Assembly: GCA_021029095.1 (NCBI GenBank)
Contig: JAJOHG010000001.1
Location: forward strand, 2,170,001-2,234,000
Reading direction: 5' to 3'
From: Phellopilus nigrolimitatus
Lineage: Eukaryota; Basidiomycota; Agaricomycetes; Hymenochaetales; Hymenochaetaceae
Length of the DNA: 64,000 nt
The first letter of the stretch is position 1. Every line of letters starts with the position of its first letter. This document shows, piece after piece, positions 1 through 9,129 of this stretch. The position numbers and the translations under genes were made by a program. The notes beneath the pieces are model-generated. The model was given only the letters and a program-made list of their open reading frames with translations. It had not been told where the DNA came from and searched no databases.

Positions 1-2219
1 CAGACCACACGCAAACGACCAAAGATCGCCGCGGCTAAATTTAGAAAGAACTGGTTCGTTACATAAGCACAAAATTATGAAGGTCCACAGTATGTAGCTA
101 TGAATCTATTGCTACATATGCGATAATGATATAACATTAAGTAATACTGAAAGTGAGAAGTTAAGAGTCGGAATATAAAGAAAATACTTTTAGCAAATGA
201 CTCGTCTTGGGGCCTATAGGGCGCATACAGTCGCCAGATGTAAGTTGGAGTCGCAGAGTGCAACAAACTTCGAGAATCATGCAGAGGGGAATTCTCTTCA
301 ACTTCAGGTAAAAAATCGCCCGTACGACGATGGCGGGAGCGCAGAAGGCCAGGCACCTGCCCTAACTTCGTCCTCCCACTGATCTTCATAAGAGCGAAAC
401 AGATCCAGTGCGGCGCGGGCCTCTTCTAGCTATTCTCACAAGAGGAAGAAAAAACAGAATTAGTTTTCTTTTTTGTTTGAAAGGAAAGTAAGGAGTTTTA
501 AGAGAAATGTAAGTGGTTTACCGGATGCTCGTACCCTTGACCTATTTTTCTCCGCATCAGGTGTGAAACGAGAGTCTTCAGGGGTTTGACAGAGGAACTA
601 CTGAGTGTTCGATGGAAGGGAAGGAAGAGCGCGACATCCCGTGTATCTATAGCCGGGTGGCACATTCCAAGAAGCTTCGGTAAAAAGTTAATTGTCGGAT
701 CGTGATGACTAAGTCGGAATGCAGGATGTAAAATCTACGCACCGAAAAGTGGATCCACATGGAATGCCCGACAACAATTTTACCGCGCACAATCGCAGAG
801 ACTTGCTCTCGGACTGCAGCTGGATGAGGTGCTAATATCCAGAGTTAACAAGACACGTCTTTAGATAACGAGAAAGATAATCTCACCCGAAGCCAAGTGT
901 TCGGCCTGAAGTCCAGTGACAAGTGTCCGGTAATCCTCGACTCGGATACTGTCCTGTATTTGTCAACTCCCGCCCCAACATTTTATGCGCACATCACCAA
1001 AATGGGTGTGCTCAGTCTGAATACTGACGTCGGACGCACAAAACTGTCATACAGAACGTTGCCTCTGTAGTCGGTGACAGAAACTCTTCTGAAAAGTGCA
1101 TATGGAGCGCGACGAATGGCGTATCACAAAATCTAAGTAAGGATCTGGCAAGGAGGAAGAGCAACACTCACGCCAGTACAGGTACTCGTTGAGCCCCTGC
1201 GTAAACAAACTGAGTAGAGAGCGCGACATATCTAGAACGCGTTGCAACGTGGTCAGGGTGCGTATTTCTATAGAAGGCGAAAACGTGTCTTTGGCGTTCG
1301 ACATGTTACGCGCCTATGCGGTTCGTGCGGTGGTTGCATCCGAGAGGTACTTGAAACTTGGGTTTCTTTAACATTCACATATGTGTACCCAGACGAGCTC
1401 GAGCCAGAGGTCGCACTACTTCGGCTGCTGGGGCTTCCCCATGAGGTATACGCGACAGAGTATCCAGAGGAGACAGTATTCGTTGGCGAGGAGACGGAGG
1501 TTTGCGGTTCGTTTGGACATGTCGACGAGGACGCGTCCCTCCCGTAGATCATAGTAACGGGGAGACTTCTGCACCTTCAGAGCTCGTGGAGCCAAAAGAG
1601 GTCTCGAGAATACAACCTCAGCCGACCCAAGGAGCATAGCTTTATAGTATGTCATAGATCTTGAGACCTGGGTAAGTACTTTCTTCGACAAGCAAATTGG
1701 GACCACGATAATGGAATCTGAGCTCCGCGATGGTTGATTTCTAGTTCTCGGGCTGGACGAGGGGAAAGATCGAGAACGCATACTTGCGCCGCGCGGTTCA
1801 GCGATATCGATACGAACGTTCTTCCAATAAGTGGTGTATCGGGCTTTGAGACGGACACCATGTTAACAAAGAAGCTCAACTGTTTTTCATAACACGCCGA
1901 TAGCACTGTGAAGAGATGTCGCAAAGAACCATGGGAGTAATTGGAACCGATAGTAGCGAAGCAAAAATCTGCTTTATTGGCATAAGCGCCCAAATGTGGC
2001 TGGCACGTGGGCGATAACTTTTTTTGTCTCGATTGACAGCAATACCCGCATGGACTTATACCGAGTCTAGAGCATGCCTAATTATAATGATCAGTTCTTC
2101 TATTGCTTACATTCAAAATCCTACAAATTCCCCGTGACAAATTTCGTCCACGAAACTGAGTGACTCGAATATTAATCACCATAGTCGATTCGCATTTCGC
2201 GAGACACTTCGGGATTTTA
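1..2219. other. No supportable gene
   Basis: I read both strands and found only short open frames, the longest about 120 codons, with no motif I recognise and no exon chain that joins convincingly. Overlapping minus-strand frames between about 1050 and 1990 have ordinary amino-acid composition and could be pieces of a decayed or very intron-rich gene, but nothing fixes a start, a product or splice sites. No tRNA or rRNA signature was seen. Confidence 0.5.
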
Positions 2220-3848
2220 TCATGCGTCTGACATTCGGGAGTGCTGGGTCTGATTTTGCGCGCCCTCGATCGCGCCCAGGTTGACATCAACGTTTACAGT
2301 GTCTGCAGCGGCCCGACGTGCCTCTTCTTTTCTGGAAACACTGACTTGCTGGAAGCTTCGCATGCCCTCTAAGCCCCATCGGTCCATCATTGACTTGTCC
2401 TAGGGTGTCATGAGTAAAGAATAGAAAATACAGTGTGCCAGAAGCACAGAAGCTTACCTCGTCCCATGGCGAGCCTGCAAATCCGATCGGACAATCATTC
2501 ATAAAAGTCATCATAAAACGGGAGAAGAGAACGTACATGGCGTGGTTAACATCTGTTCCCCCGTGAAGACCGCATTTGCACCAGCCATGAAGCACATCGC
2601 TTGCTCCGATTCTGTCAGTGTCTGTCGGCCAGCGGCCAGTCTTATAATTGTCGTAGGCAAGACAATGCGTGCAGTCGCAATGGTACGAATTAAGTTGTGC
2701 ACGGAAACCGGCTACAGAAATATAAGAAAACACATCATAAGAAATGGTCTTTTGGATTCACCTCATTCTCCTCCATCGGCGTGCCAGGAATAGGTACAAG
2801 AGCGTTGACAGGGAACGACTCTGGGTGCTCCGGCATACTTCAATGCAAAATGTCGAGAGTTGACCATATGAATCAGAAAGGAAGACGCACCTCGAGACTT
2901 CCCAGATTAAACCTACACGGTCTTCCTTCGCCTCCCCGAGTCCAAGGATTCCACCCGAACATACGCTGATACCCGCGTCGCGGACGTTAGCAATCGTTTC
3001 TATACGTTCGTCATATGAACGTGTTGTGATAACCTGTGTCTGTTACATGAGGTATAATTCAAGCGCCCAAATAGACATTCCTTGCCTGAGGATAAAACTC
3101 CCTCGACGTGTCCAGATTGTGGTTATATGCTGTCAAACCGCTAAATAACCAGTTATTTTGTCTTACGTGAATATAATTTAACAATCCGACTGACGCTTCC
3201 TTTAACTGCTTCGCCTGTTCGCGCGACAGCATACCGAGCGTCGTGCACACTTCCATGCCCATCCCGCGCACCTCCGTCACCATCTTCAGAATCTTGTCGA
3301 AACCCCGTTTGCGACCTGCGAGGTCCCTCCATGCCGCCCCCATGCAGAATCTCGTGCTGCCATTCTCTTTGGCTTTCCGCGCGGCCTCGAGCACGGGTTC
3401 AATGTCGACCAGGCGTTGTGCCTTCGTCGCGGTCGAGTAACGTGAGGATTGCGAACAGTACTTGCCTAAGCATGCGTTAGGATTCAACACCGTGGAATTT
3501 AAGCGGTGTTTACTGACAGTCTTCCGTGCAACCTCCAGCTAGTTGGAGAACAATGCTATTTAGCAAGACTGGCTTGGCATGTTGGGGCGCATACATACTT
3601 TTAATGTTCATCAGCGTGCATAGCTGAATTTTGCCTGACTCATGGTGTTCGCGATGCACGGTCGCCGCGCGGAAAATCAGGTCGAGAAGGGGCGAGTCGT
3701 AGATTTGTTGGATCTCATGCTTCGTCCAATTGTGGCGCGTAGGCGAGGTCGACGTAGTAGCAGGCGCAGGAGCATGCGTCGCCAGATACCGCCGAAAAGA
3801 CGGAGAAGACACGAAAGTGAGCTTCCTGAGCATGTCGTACCTGAGCAT
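2220..3848 (-). CDS. BIO2: Biotin synthase, mitochondrial radical-SAM enzyme
   Basis: Converts dethiobiotin to biotin by inserting sulphur; fungal and plant forms act in mitochondria. The radical-SAM cluster motif is read as C-TED-C-KY-C, followed by SQSSRYST, as in the family (GGCxEDCxYCxQSxRY). Downstream blocks in order are [18 protein letters not shown], the YNHNLDTS block, [30 protein letters not shown], the LSAGR-like RLAAGRQTL, and [11 protein letters not shown] near the end. The last exon continues through a polar tail to TGA at 2220-2222. The N terminus ([19 protein letters not shown]) is basic and hydroxylated, fitting a mitochondrial presequence; a second Met five codons in is an alternative start. 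At least four introns are needed. One splits the second Cys codon of the motif: only donor GTCAGT paired with acceptor TTAG keeps the frame. The chain looks intact. Confidence 0.92.
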
Positions 3849-4287
3849 GTCGTATCCAAGAACCGAGCAGAGGATCGTTATTTTTAGGATATGATTTCAG
3901 TCCGAGTGAGTGTTCGAGTGACTGTACGCGCGTGCGATAGAATTGAAATGAGAGTGTTGAAGAAATGAGCTATGTTTTGGTTAAACGATCGATCCCAAAA
4001 ATCTTCAACGAGCCCCTGCGCTTGATATATGCGCGTGACGGAGAAAGAGGGGAACAAGAACGAGACGGCAGCCAGGCGAGCGGGTCAAAAGCAGTGGGGA
4101 AACCACACGCTCAGCTCAAAGTCCGAAGGGGATCGATAGTGGCACGTGGGCTTCTCTCCAGAAACGCGGTCCGCATTTGTAATCAAGCCACACCGTATAC
4201 TCAGGCGAACAGTGCTTTTTCTCTTATGCGATATGAAGTCTCTACTGTTACTTTCTCCACAGACTCTCTTGGACGCAATTTTTAATC
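3849..4287. other. Intergenic, upstream of biotin synthase
   Basis: Contains one plus-strand open frame of about 106 codons (3965-4285) with no recognisable motif, which I do not call. Probably the promoter side of the biotin synthase gene; no clear TATA box is visible. Confidence 0.4.
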
Positions 4288-4289
4288 TA

Positions 4290-4535
4290 CAGGTGGGTCA
4301 GAAAAGTCTTCGCCCCCCCCCCTAAGAAAGGAAGGCAGTTCCCGCCTGCGAGGCGTCACCTATGGTACTCAAATCATCCAAAAACAAATTTAATGCTTGG
4401 TTTTTTGTTTCTCGTATGTATCTAAGGCAAATGCTTGCATAGTTCAACAACTTGTTTGACCTTTTTTGTGTGAACGACGCGGACGAGAACCGCCTTCCTT
4501 TTTTAGGGGGGCCGAAGACTTTTCTGACCCACCTG
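4290..4535. mobile_element. Tc1/mariner-like MITE with TA target duplication
   Basis: A 246-bp non-coding element. The left end starts CAGGTGGGTCAGAAAAGTCT and the right end is its reverse complement; the inverted repeat stays recognisable for about 45-50 bp with a few differences, including a variable C/G run. Each end is flanked by TA (4288-4289 and 4536-4537), the target-site duplication made by Tc1/mariner transposases. There is no transposase frame inside, so it must be non-autonomous. The assignment to the superfamily is inference from the TA duplication and the terminal sequence style. Confidence 0.85.
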
Positions 4536-4602
4536 TAACAGCTAGGCACCTGTCACAATTTCGCCGAACTCCTTTATGGAGTAAAATTATCCTCTCGGAT
4601 CG

Positions 4603-5287
4603 GGAACACAATCATCAAAACTACAATCTTCAAAGAGGTACCAGTATTGGAAAGCTTGGGAAAGGAGTAAGTGATGGCTCTATACATGCTCGAAATATCT
4701 ATTATTTAGAGCCTTCAGGCTTCCCGTCTCTTTCAACTACTCGCTTCGTAATATCCCCTATTTTTTCTTCTCTATTGCAGCTGCTTTTTCAGCGCGGGCA
4801 GCCGCGTATTCTTGTACGGAAGGTAATGCCGTCTTCGGTTTCTGGATTGTCGCGCTTGCAAGCGGCGTGCCTGGGTCTTCTGTCACAGCTTGTAGCGATG
4901 TGGTCCGAGCTCCCGGGTGCACGTTTTCGCGAATAGTGCACGCCTCTGCAAAGCGGGTTTTCCTGGGCTACTCCCTGAATTAGGTTCGTTCGTCGAGGGG
5001 TTTTTGTCTTTCGAGTCGCTCATAGTCTTGGGGGTTCTGCAGTAATTAGCGTCCAATGACTCTGCTGGACGGATTTATAGGAGTTGAGCAAGCAAAGTAT
5101 GCACAGTATAAATCTTAAATCAACTTTGCTCGGAGATGCCCCGAGCGCGAGCGCTTGTGCATAGTAAAGTAGGCAAATTTTATAGCCTACTACAATGCAT
5201 CCTCTCAACAGTTTTGCCCCTCCTTTCGCCGCAAATTCTTTTTTTAAAAGGTTTTAGGCTGTTAAGTTGTGTGCAATGGTCGTCTAT
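4603..5287 (-). repeat. Repeat copy A of a small-protein locus, degraded
   Basis: This stretch matches 5832-6542 in direct orientation, with long near-identical blocks, for example the segment around 4629-4720 versus 5845-5930, and 5037-5260 versus 6265-6500. The minus strand carries the counterpart of the reading frame in copy B, starting at an ATG at 5021-5023 (MSDSKDKNPSTNE). The frame meets a stop after about 45 codons, so this copy appears degraded. The promoter side, including a TATAAAT-like sequence, is the best conserved part. Confidence 0.75.
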
Positions 5288-5289
5288 GC

Positions 5290-5470
5290 AATCTGAGCTT
5301 CAAATAAACGATCGGAGTATCTGTTTATCAGGGCTCTTAAGCTTCCTGGCCCTTCGTGCCACACGCCTTACAACATTCATCCATGTAGACCGTTTTCCCT
5401 CCTTCGTTTTCGTAACTTTTCCTGATTGAGAGCAGGCAGCCGCGTAATCGTCTGCCGAAGGTAAGTACTC
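5290..5470 (-). repeat. Partial third repeat copy (C)
   Basis: A diverged fragment resembling part of copy B near 5915-6060: GGGCTCTTAAGCTTCCTGGC, then a CATGTAGACCGTTTTCCCTC block, and a GCCGCGTAATCGTCTGCCGA block close to sequences in B. It lies between A and B, so the family has two long copies and one fragment in about 2 kb. Confidence 0.5.
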
Positions 5471-5481
5471 CCTAAATTACA

Positions 5482-5831
5482 GTGGCTCACAAAAGTATTG
5501 GAACATACAAGATGCACCCATAAAACATCACAGACTCAATATTTTGCTTTGGTTTAAGTTTGTAAAATTAGTTTAGATTCTTCCCTACAAAATTTTATCA
5601 GCGACCAAATCAATCGGACAAAAAGTGCAGCCAGTAGAGCCAGATTAGAAAGGGGGTCACTTTTCAAGATCTCAAATAATCTTCCTCACTCAAATTAAAA
5701 ATCAGAATAAAATATTTCAAGAAATTCCCTACAAGGCCCCACTTGAATCGCGAAAAACCGTCTAGTGGTTGCTGAGATAGAAACTTGACAAAGTGCCATT
5801 TTTGGCGAAAAGTGTGCAAAAATGGCACTTT
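5482..5831. repeat. Possible truncated Tc1/mariner end plus perfect hairpin
   Basis: After TTA at 5479-5481 the sequence starts CAGTGGCTCACAAAAGTATT, the style of a Tc1/mariner terminal repeat and similar to the end of the nearby MITE. I did not find its inverted partner, so the element is either a solo end or truncated. The right part holds a perfect 14-bp inverted repeat, AAAGTGCCATTTTT at 5790-5803 and its complement at 5818-5831, with a 14-nt loop. It ends at the junction with repeat copy B. Confidence 0.45.
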
Positions 5832-5907
5832 GGAACACAATCATTACCAGTATTGGAAAGCTTGGGAAAGGAGTAAGTGATGGCTCTATACACGCTCACA
5901 ATATCTA

Positions 5908-6252
5908 TTATTTAGAGCCTTCAGGCTTCCCGTCCCTTTTTTTTTCCGCCACTCGCTTCGCAGCACCCTCCCATGCAGACCCTTTTCCCTTCTTCGTTTC
6001 CGTGGCTTGTTCTAGTTGCTGGTTTTGACGGTCGGCAGCTTCGTAATCTGCTGCCGAAGGTGATAGCGTAAGTCGCTCGATTCTCGCGCTGGGACGCGTC
6101 GCGCCTGTATCAACTCGTAGCGGTGGGGGTGCAGTCCGAGGGTTCTCTTTCTTGCGAATAGTGGCATGTCTCTGCAAAGTACTCTCCTGCTTTGCTGGTT
6201 GTCCTGAACTACTCTCCTGGTTTGTCGAGGGTTTGCCGTCTTTCGAGCTCAT
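5908..6252 (-). CDS. Hypothetical small polar protein from the repeated locus
   Basis: A single open frame of about 114 codons from the ATG at 6250-6252. Another in-frame Met lies 11 codons upstream. The protein is hydrophilic: a Ser/Gln-rich start (MSSKDGKPSTNQESSSGQ), a Pro/Arg middle, then a charged, probably helical end rich in Lys, Glu and Ala (SAWEGAAKRVAEKKRDGK). There is no signal peptide or membrane segment. A TATAAAT box lies on the coding strand at 6302-6308, about 50 nt upstream of the ATG, which supports transcription. I do not recognise a family. Its homologue in copy A is broken, so this could be a young small gene or part of a larger element. Confidence 0.45.
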   Translation of the reverse strand: MSSKDGKPSTNQESSSGQPAKQESTLQRHATIRKKENPRTAPPPLRVDTGATRPSARIERLTLSPSAADYEAADRQNQQLEQATETKKGKGSAWEGAAKRVAEKKRDGKPEGSK

Positions 6253-6301
6253 AGTTGTGGGTATTCTGTAGTAATTAGCATTCAATGACTCTGCTGGACG
6301 G

Positions 6302-6308
6302 ATTTATA
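6302..6308 (-). promoter_or_regulatory. TATA-box candidate of the small-protein locus
   Basis: TATAAAT on the minus strand, about 50 nt before the candidate start codon. The same box is retained in repeat copy A near 5071-5077, also upstream of the corresponding ATG. Confidence 0.45.
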
Positions 6309-6707
6309 AGAGTTGAGCAAGCAAAGTATGCACAGTATAAACTTATATTAAATCTTAAATCAACTTTGCTCGGAGATGCCGCGAGCGCGAGTGCTAGTGC
6401 ATAGTAAAGTAGGCAAATTTTATAGCCTACTACAATGCATCCTCTCAACAGTTTTGCCTTTCCTTTCGCCGCAATTTTTTTATAGGTTTCAGGCTGTTAA
6501 GTTGCGCGCAAATTAAGTAAAGCAATGGTCTTTATGCAATTTGATTATTCAGATTTTTTTTTCAATGAAGCCGCCAAGCTTCGGACCCCTTCGGCACGTG
6601 TTCGGAAAGAACAGATACGTGCCGCCGGGACAGACTAACATTGCGTCATAATCCCATCAGACTCGGCGATGCTCGAAATCTCGAACGACCACTTAGTTAT
6701 AGACACC

Positions 6708-7490
6708 ATGTCTCTGACCGATTTTACGCAATCTGCTATTGAAACCGCTTCGGGTGACACTTCTGCTCTGAACACGCTCGCAGTGGTGCTTGACCTCCGC
6801 CCGGAGTCGCTCCAAACTCCAAATCGTCACGATATCAATCTCGACGTCTCGTCCCTCTCTCTCGTCTTAGGAAATACAGATAGCCCCGCATCTCTTGAAC
6901 TCGTAGCCGATCTTGTAGCATCAGCACGCACGACTGCGAACGCACATTTCTGCGCAAGCGTGCTCGCCGGGCACGCGACTGAGAGCGATGAATATGGGGA
7001 CGTCGGGATCTGGATAATAGACGCGGGAAATATAGACACCGTCATCGGGGCCTCTAACAGCTTAGCAAATAATGCCAGAATGGTCCTGAAGCGCCTGGGT
7101 CTGGACACGCTTCTCTCCACAGAAGACGCTGAGGTATGTCATTCATTCTTCGAGCACATTTTGTGACCAGAAGTCAGATTTCTACATGTATCGAGACGGA
7201 ATCATACTAAACACCCCCTTTCGTCATATGTTCTTTCCATAGGCTACGCCGCTCGTTCTTGCAAGCGACACAAGCTTACCCGCCGCGTTTAAGGGCTCGT
7301 CGCAGGAGACTGACGTAGCACATCTTTCGGGGCTCCTAGCGCAGCTCGAGAATCGGTTCGCCTTCAGCGTCAACACCGGCCGCGGAGGGATTATCCTGCA
7401 CTTCTTGCTCGGTCAGCCGAGAGGCCGCGCCGACGATAGCAATAATGCCAATGTCTGGGCTGGATTGCTCGGAGTGGGTGTGTGGGCTGA
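6708..7490 (+). CDS. Unrecognised conserved-looking protein
   Basis: Two exons. Exon 1 runs from ATG 6708 (CACCATG context; an in-frame Met 13 codons earlier is possible) to a GTATGT donor after the TEDAE codons. Exon 2 begins after a CATAG acceptor at about 7244 with ATPLVLASD and stays open to TGA 7488-7490. The product is acidic, rich in Leu, Ala and Ser, with alternating hydrophobic stretches such as GDVGIWIIDAG and GRGGIILHFLLGQ, suggesting a folded soluble alpha/beta protein. No signal peptide or convincing membrane helix is seen. The 3' end is uncertain: a donor inside the last codons and an acceptor at 7531-7534 could instead add about 50 residues ending near 7686. I do not recognise the family. 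Confidence 0.6.
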
Positions 7491-8349
7491 CTGAATTGAC
7501 CTAACGCCAGTTATGCACGCTTCTGCTTCTGCAGGGGTCGTCTACGCTTTTACTTCGCCCGAATCGCTATGGTGTGTAACCTTACCCGCACGAATAGATT
7601 GTCGCACTATTGGTTCCTCACGTCCGTGCAAGTCCTTTATCGCGTTCCGTCATTGGATTCGCATTTACCACATACTAGTACTGTAAAGGTACAAATGGAG
7701 AAGCGAAAGGGCTCATGCATCCTTCCATCCGAATTATTGTGCACCCGGCGTTCGTCTCGACTTCTAGAATCGTTGAGCTATGCGACTCTGCGATGTGTAC
7801 TAGGAATGCAACGATGAGATCTTGACGAGAAAATCACGGTCCGTATATCCCTTTCCTCGTGGTTCTCCTGTGGAGCTCGCAGTTCCTCTCATTATATGTT
7901 TATCATAAGTTAGTCCACGGTTGTGGACGATGTACGTAGACATGCGCCAGCTCCGGATGACGGTCCATGCAAATAAATACTGGCCAGTCTGGTGCAAATA
8001 AATTTAAAATACAGTGCATGAATCACGTTCGCGGATATTGGGCGCAGCAAAGCTTTGACAAGAAGGAATGGTGATGTGTTACAGATCCTGGGGAGTGACG
8101 TTTTGCGGAACATAAAAATGCAGAGAGGGGATCGGGGGGAGGTGCCCGTAGGGTGCGTGAATCCGCGAATATCAGTCGAGGAGATAGACTGTCACATCTG
8201 CGATACCAAAAATGCTGGATGGTCGCCGGTTGGAAGTCAGAAGTCAGGAACTAGCACGCAAGTTTCTCAAGAGTAGAAGCCTTTACCTATAGGCAGGAAT
8301 ATCGGAAAACCAGTCGAGATCGAGTCACACTAGTGTTTTGATGAGATGA
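7491..8349. other. Intergenic, no gene seen
   Basis: Only short frames without motifs. The left part may belong to a possible third exon of the upstream gene. Nothing resembling a tRNA or a repeat was noted. Confidence 0.4.
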
Positions 8350-8613
8350 TCATAGAGTCCCATTGATCGTCCGCGGCTTCTTCGCAAAATCAACGACACG
8401 GAGGCCGGGGTTAGACTCTGCAGGAGCAGGGTGGTCGTCTTGCGAGCGAGCATCACGGTCAGACGAGTCGGAGCCAGCCGACCTCGACCCGGCGGCGGTC
8501 TGCGCGGCCTGCTGGTCCTGCTGGGTGGCTTGCGCGCGGTGCCACTGCTCGAGGGTATACGCAGCGAGATCTGCCGAGTAACGGCGCTTCGCGAGCTGGA
8601 GTGCGTCGGACAT
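8350..8613 (-). CDS. Small hypothetical protein, 87 residues
   Basis: A single uninterrupted frame from ATG 8611-8613 to the stop at 8350. The N-terminal part (MSDALQLAKRRYSADLAAYT) looks like an amphipathic helix. The middle is rich in Gln, Ala, Ser and Asp and probably disordered. The end is basic and compact (LRVVDFAKKPRTINGTL). No signal peptide or membrane segment. GC content is higher than in the flanks, as in the other genes here. The family is not recognised. The opposite strand is also open over part of this interval, which lowers confidence. Confidence 0.5.
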   Translation of the reverse strand: MSDALQLAKRRYSADLAAYTLEQWHRAQATQQDQQAAQTAAGSRSAGSDSSDRDARSQDDHPAPAESNPGLRVVDFAKKPRTINGTL

Positions 8614-9129
8614 TTTGTCTCGGTGGAAAGCGGAGGCAGGGAAGATAGGAGGGGAATCTGGATTATGTCGTGGGTCGTATAAACGGCCTTAGTCGAGCAA
8701 GCGGGGAGGTTGTATGCGTCGAGTCGGTGCCACGTGAAGTGAGAGCGGAGGGAGATGTTTGTCGTGTGAAGGTCGATTTCAGGAGCTGCTCGCTGAATGC
8801 GTTGTTCTTATGTTGCCGCTTGTTCCCAAAAGAACCGTCGCGGCCCCACATGCACTCTTTGAGAAGGCCCCCGCCTCATTGCGTCACCAGCGGGATCTAC
8901 GTTCCATAACTATTCTATATTTAGGAACCAATTTCTAATCCGGGTAAGTACGGGGTTAATTAGAAGCCTGACGTAATCAGGCGACTCCATGTTGTGCTTT
9001 AACTTGTATTCGGCAGCTTAAGTTTACATGAGATTGAGAGCGACGGTGGCAAAGACAGCAAAGCAGTGGAAAACAACACGGACTATCTTACAATCGAGAA
9101 AATAATGCAAAGTGAAAAAAGACGCGTAT
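8614..9129. other. Intergenic, no gene seen
   Basis: Probably holds the promoter of the small minus-strand gene on the left and the 3' flank of the minus-strand gene on the right. No motif recognised. Confidence 0.4.

Larger units (their letters stand above)
5832..6542. repeat. Repeat copy B of a small-protein locus
   Basis: Direct repeat of 4603-5287. It contains the longest open version of the shared minus-strand frame, annotated separately. The block upstream of that frame (about 6265-6500) is nearly identical between the copies, while the coding part differs more and carries indels. Confidence 0.75.
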
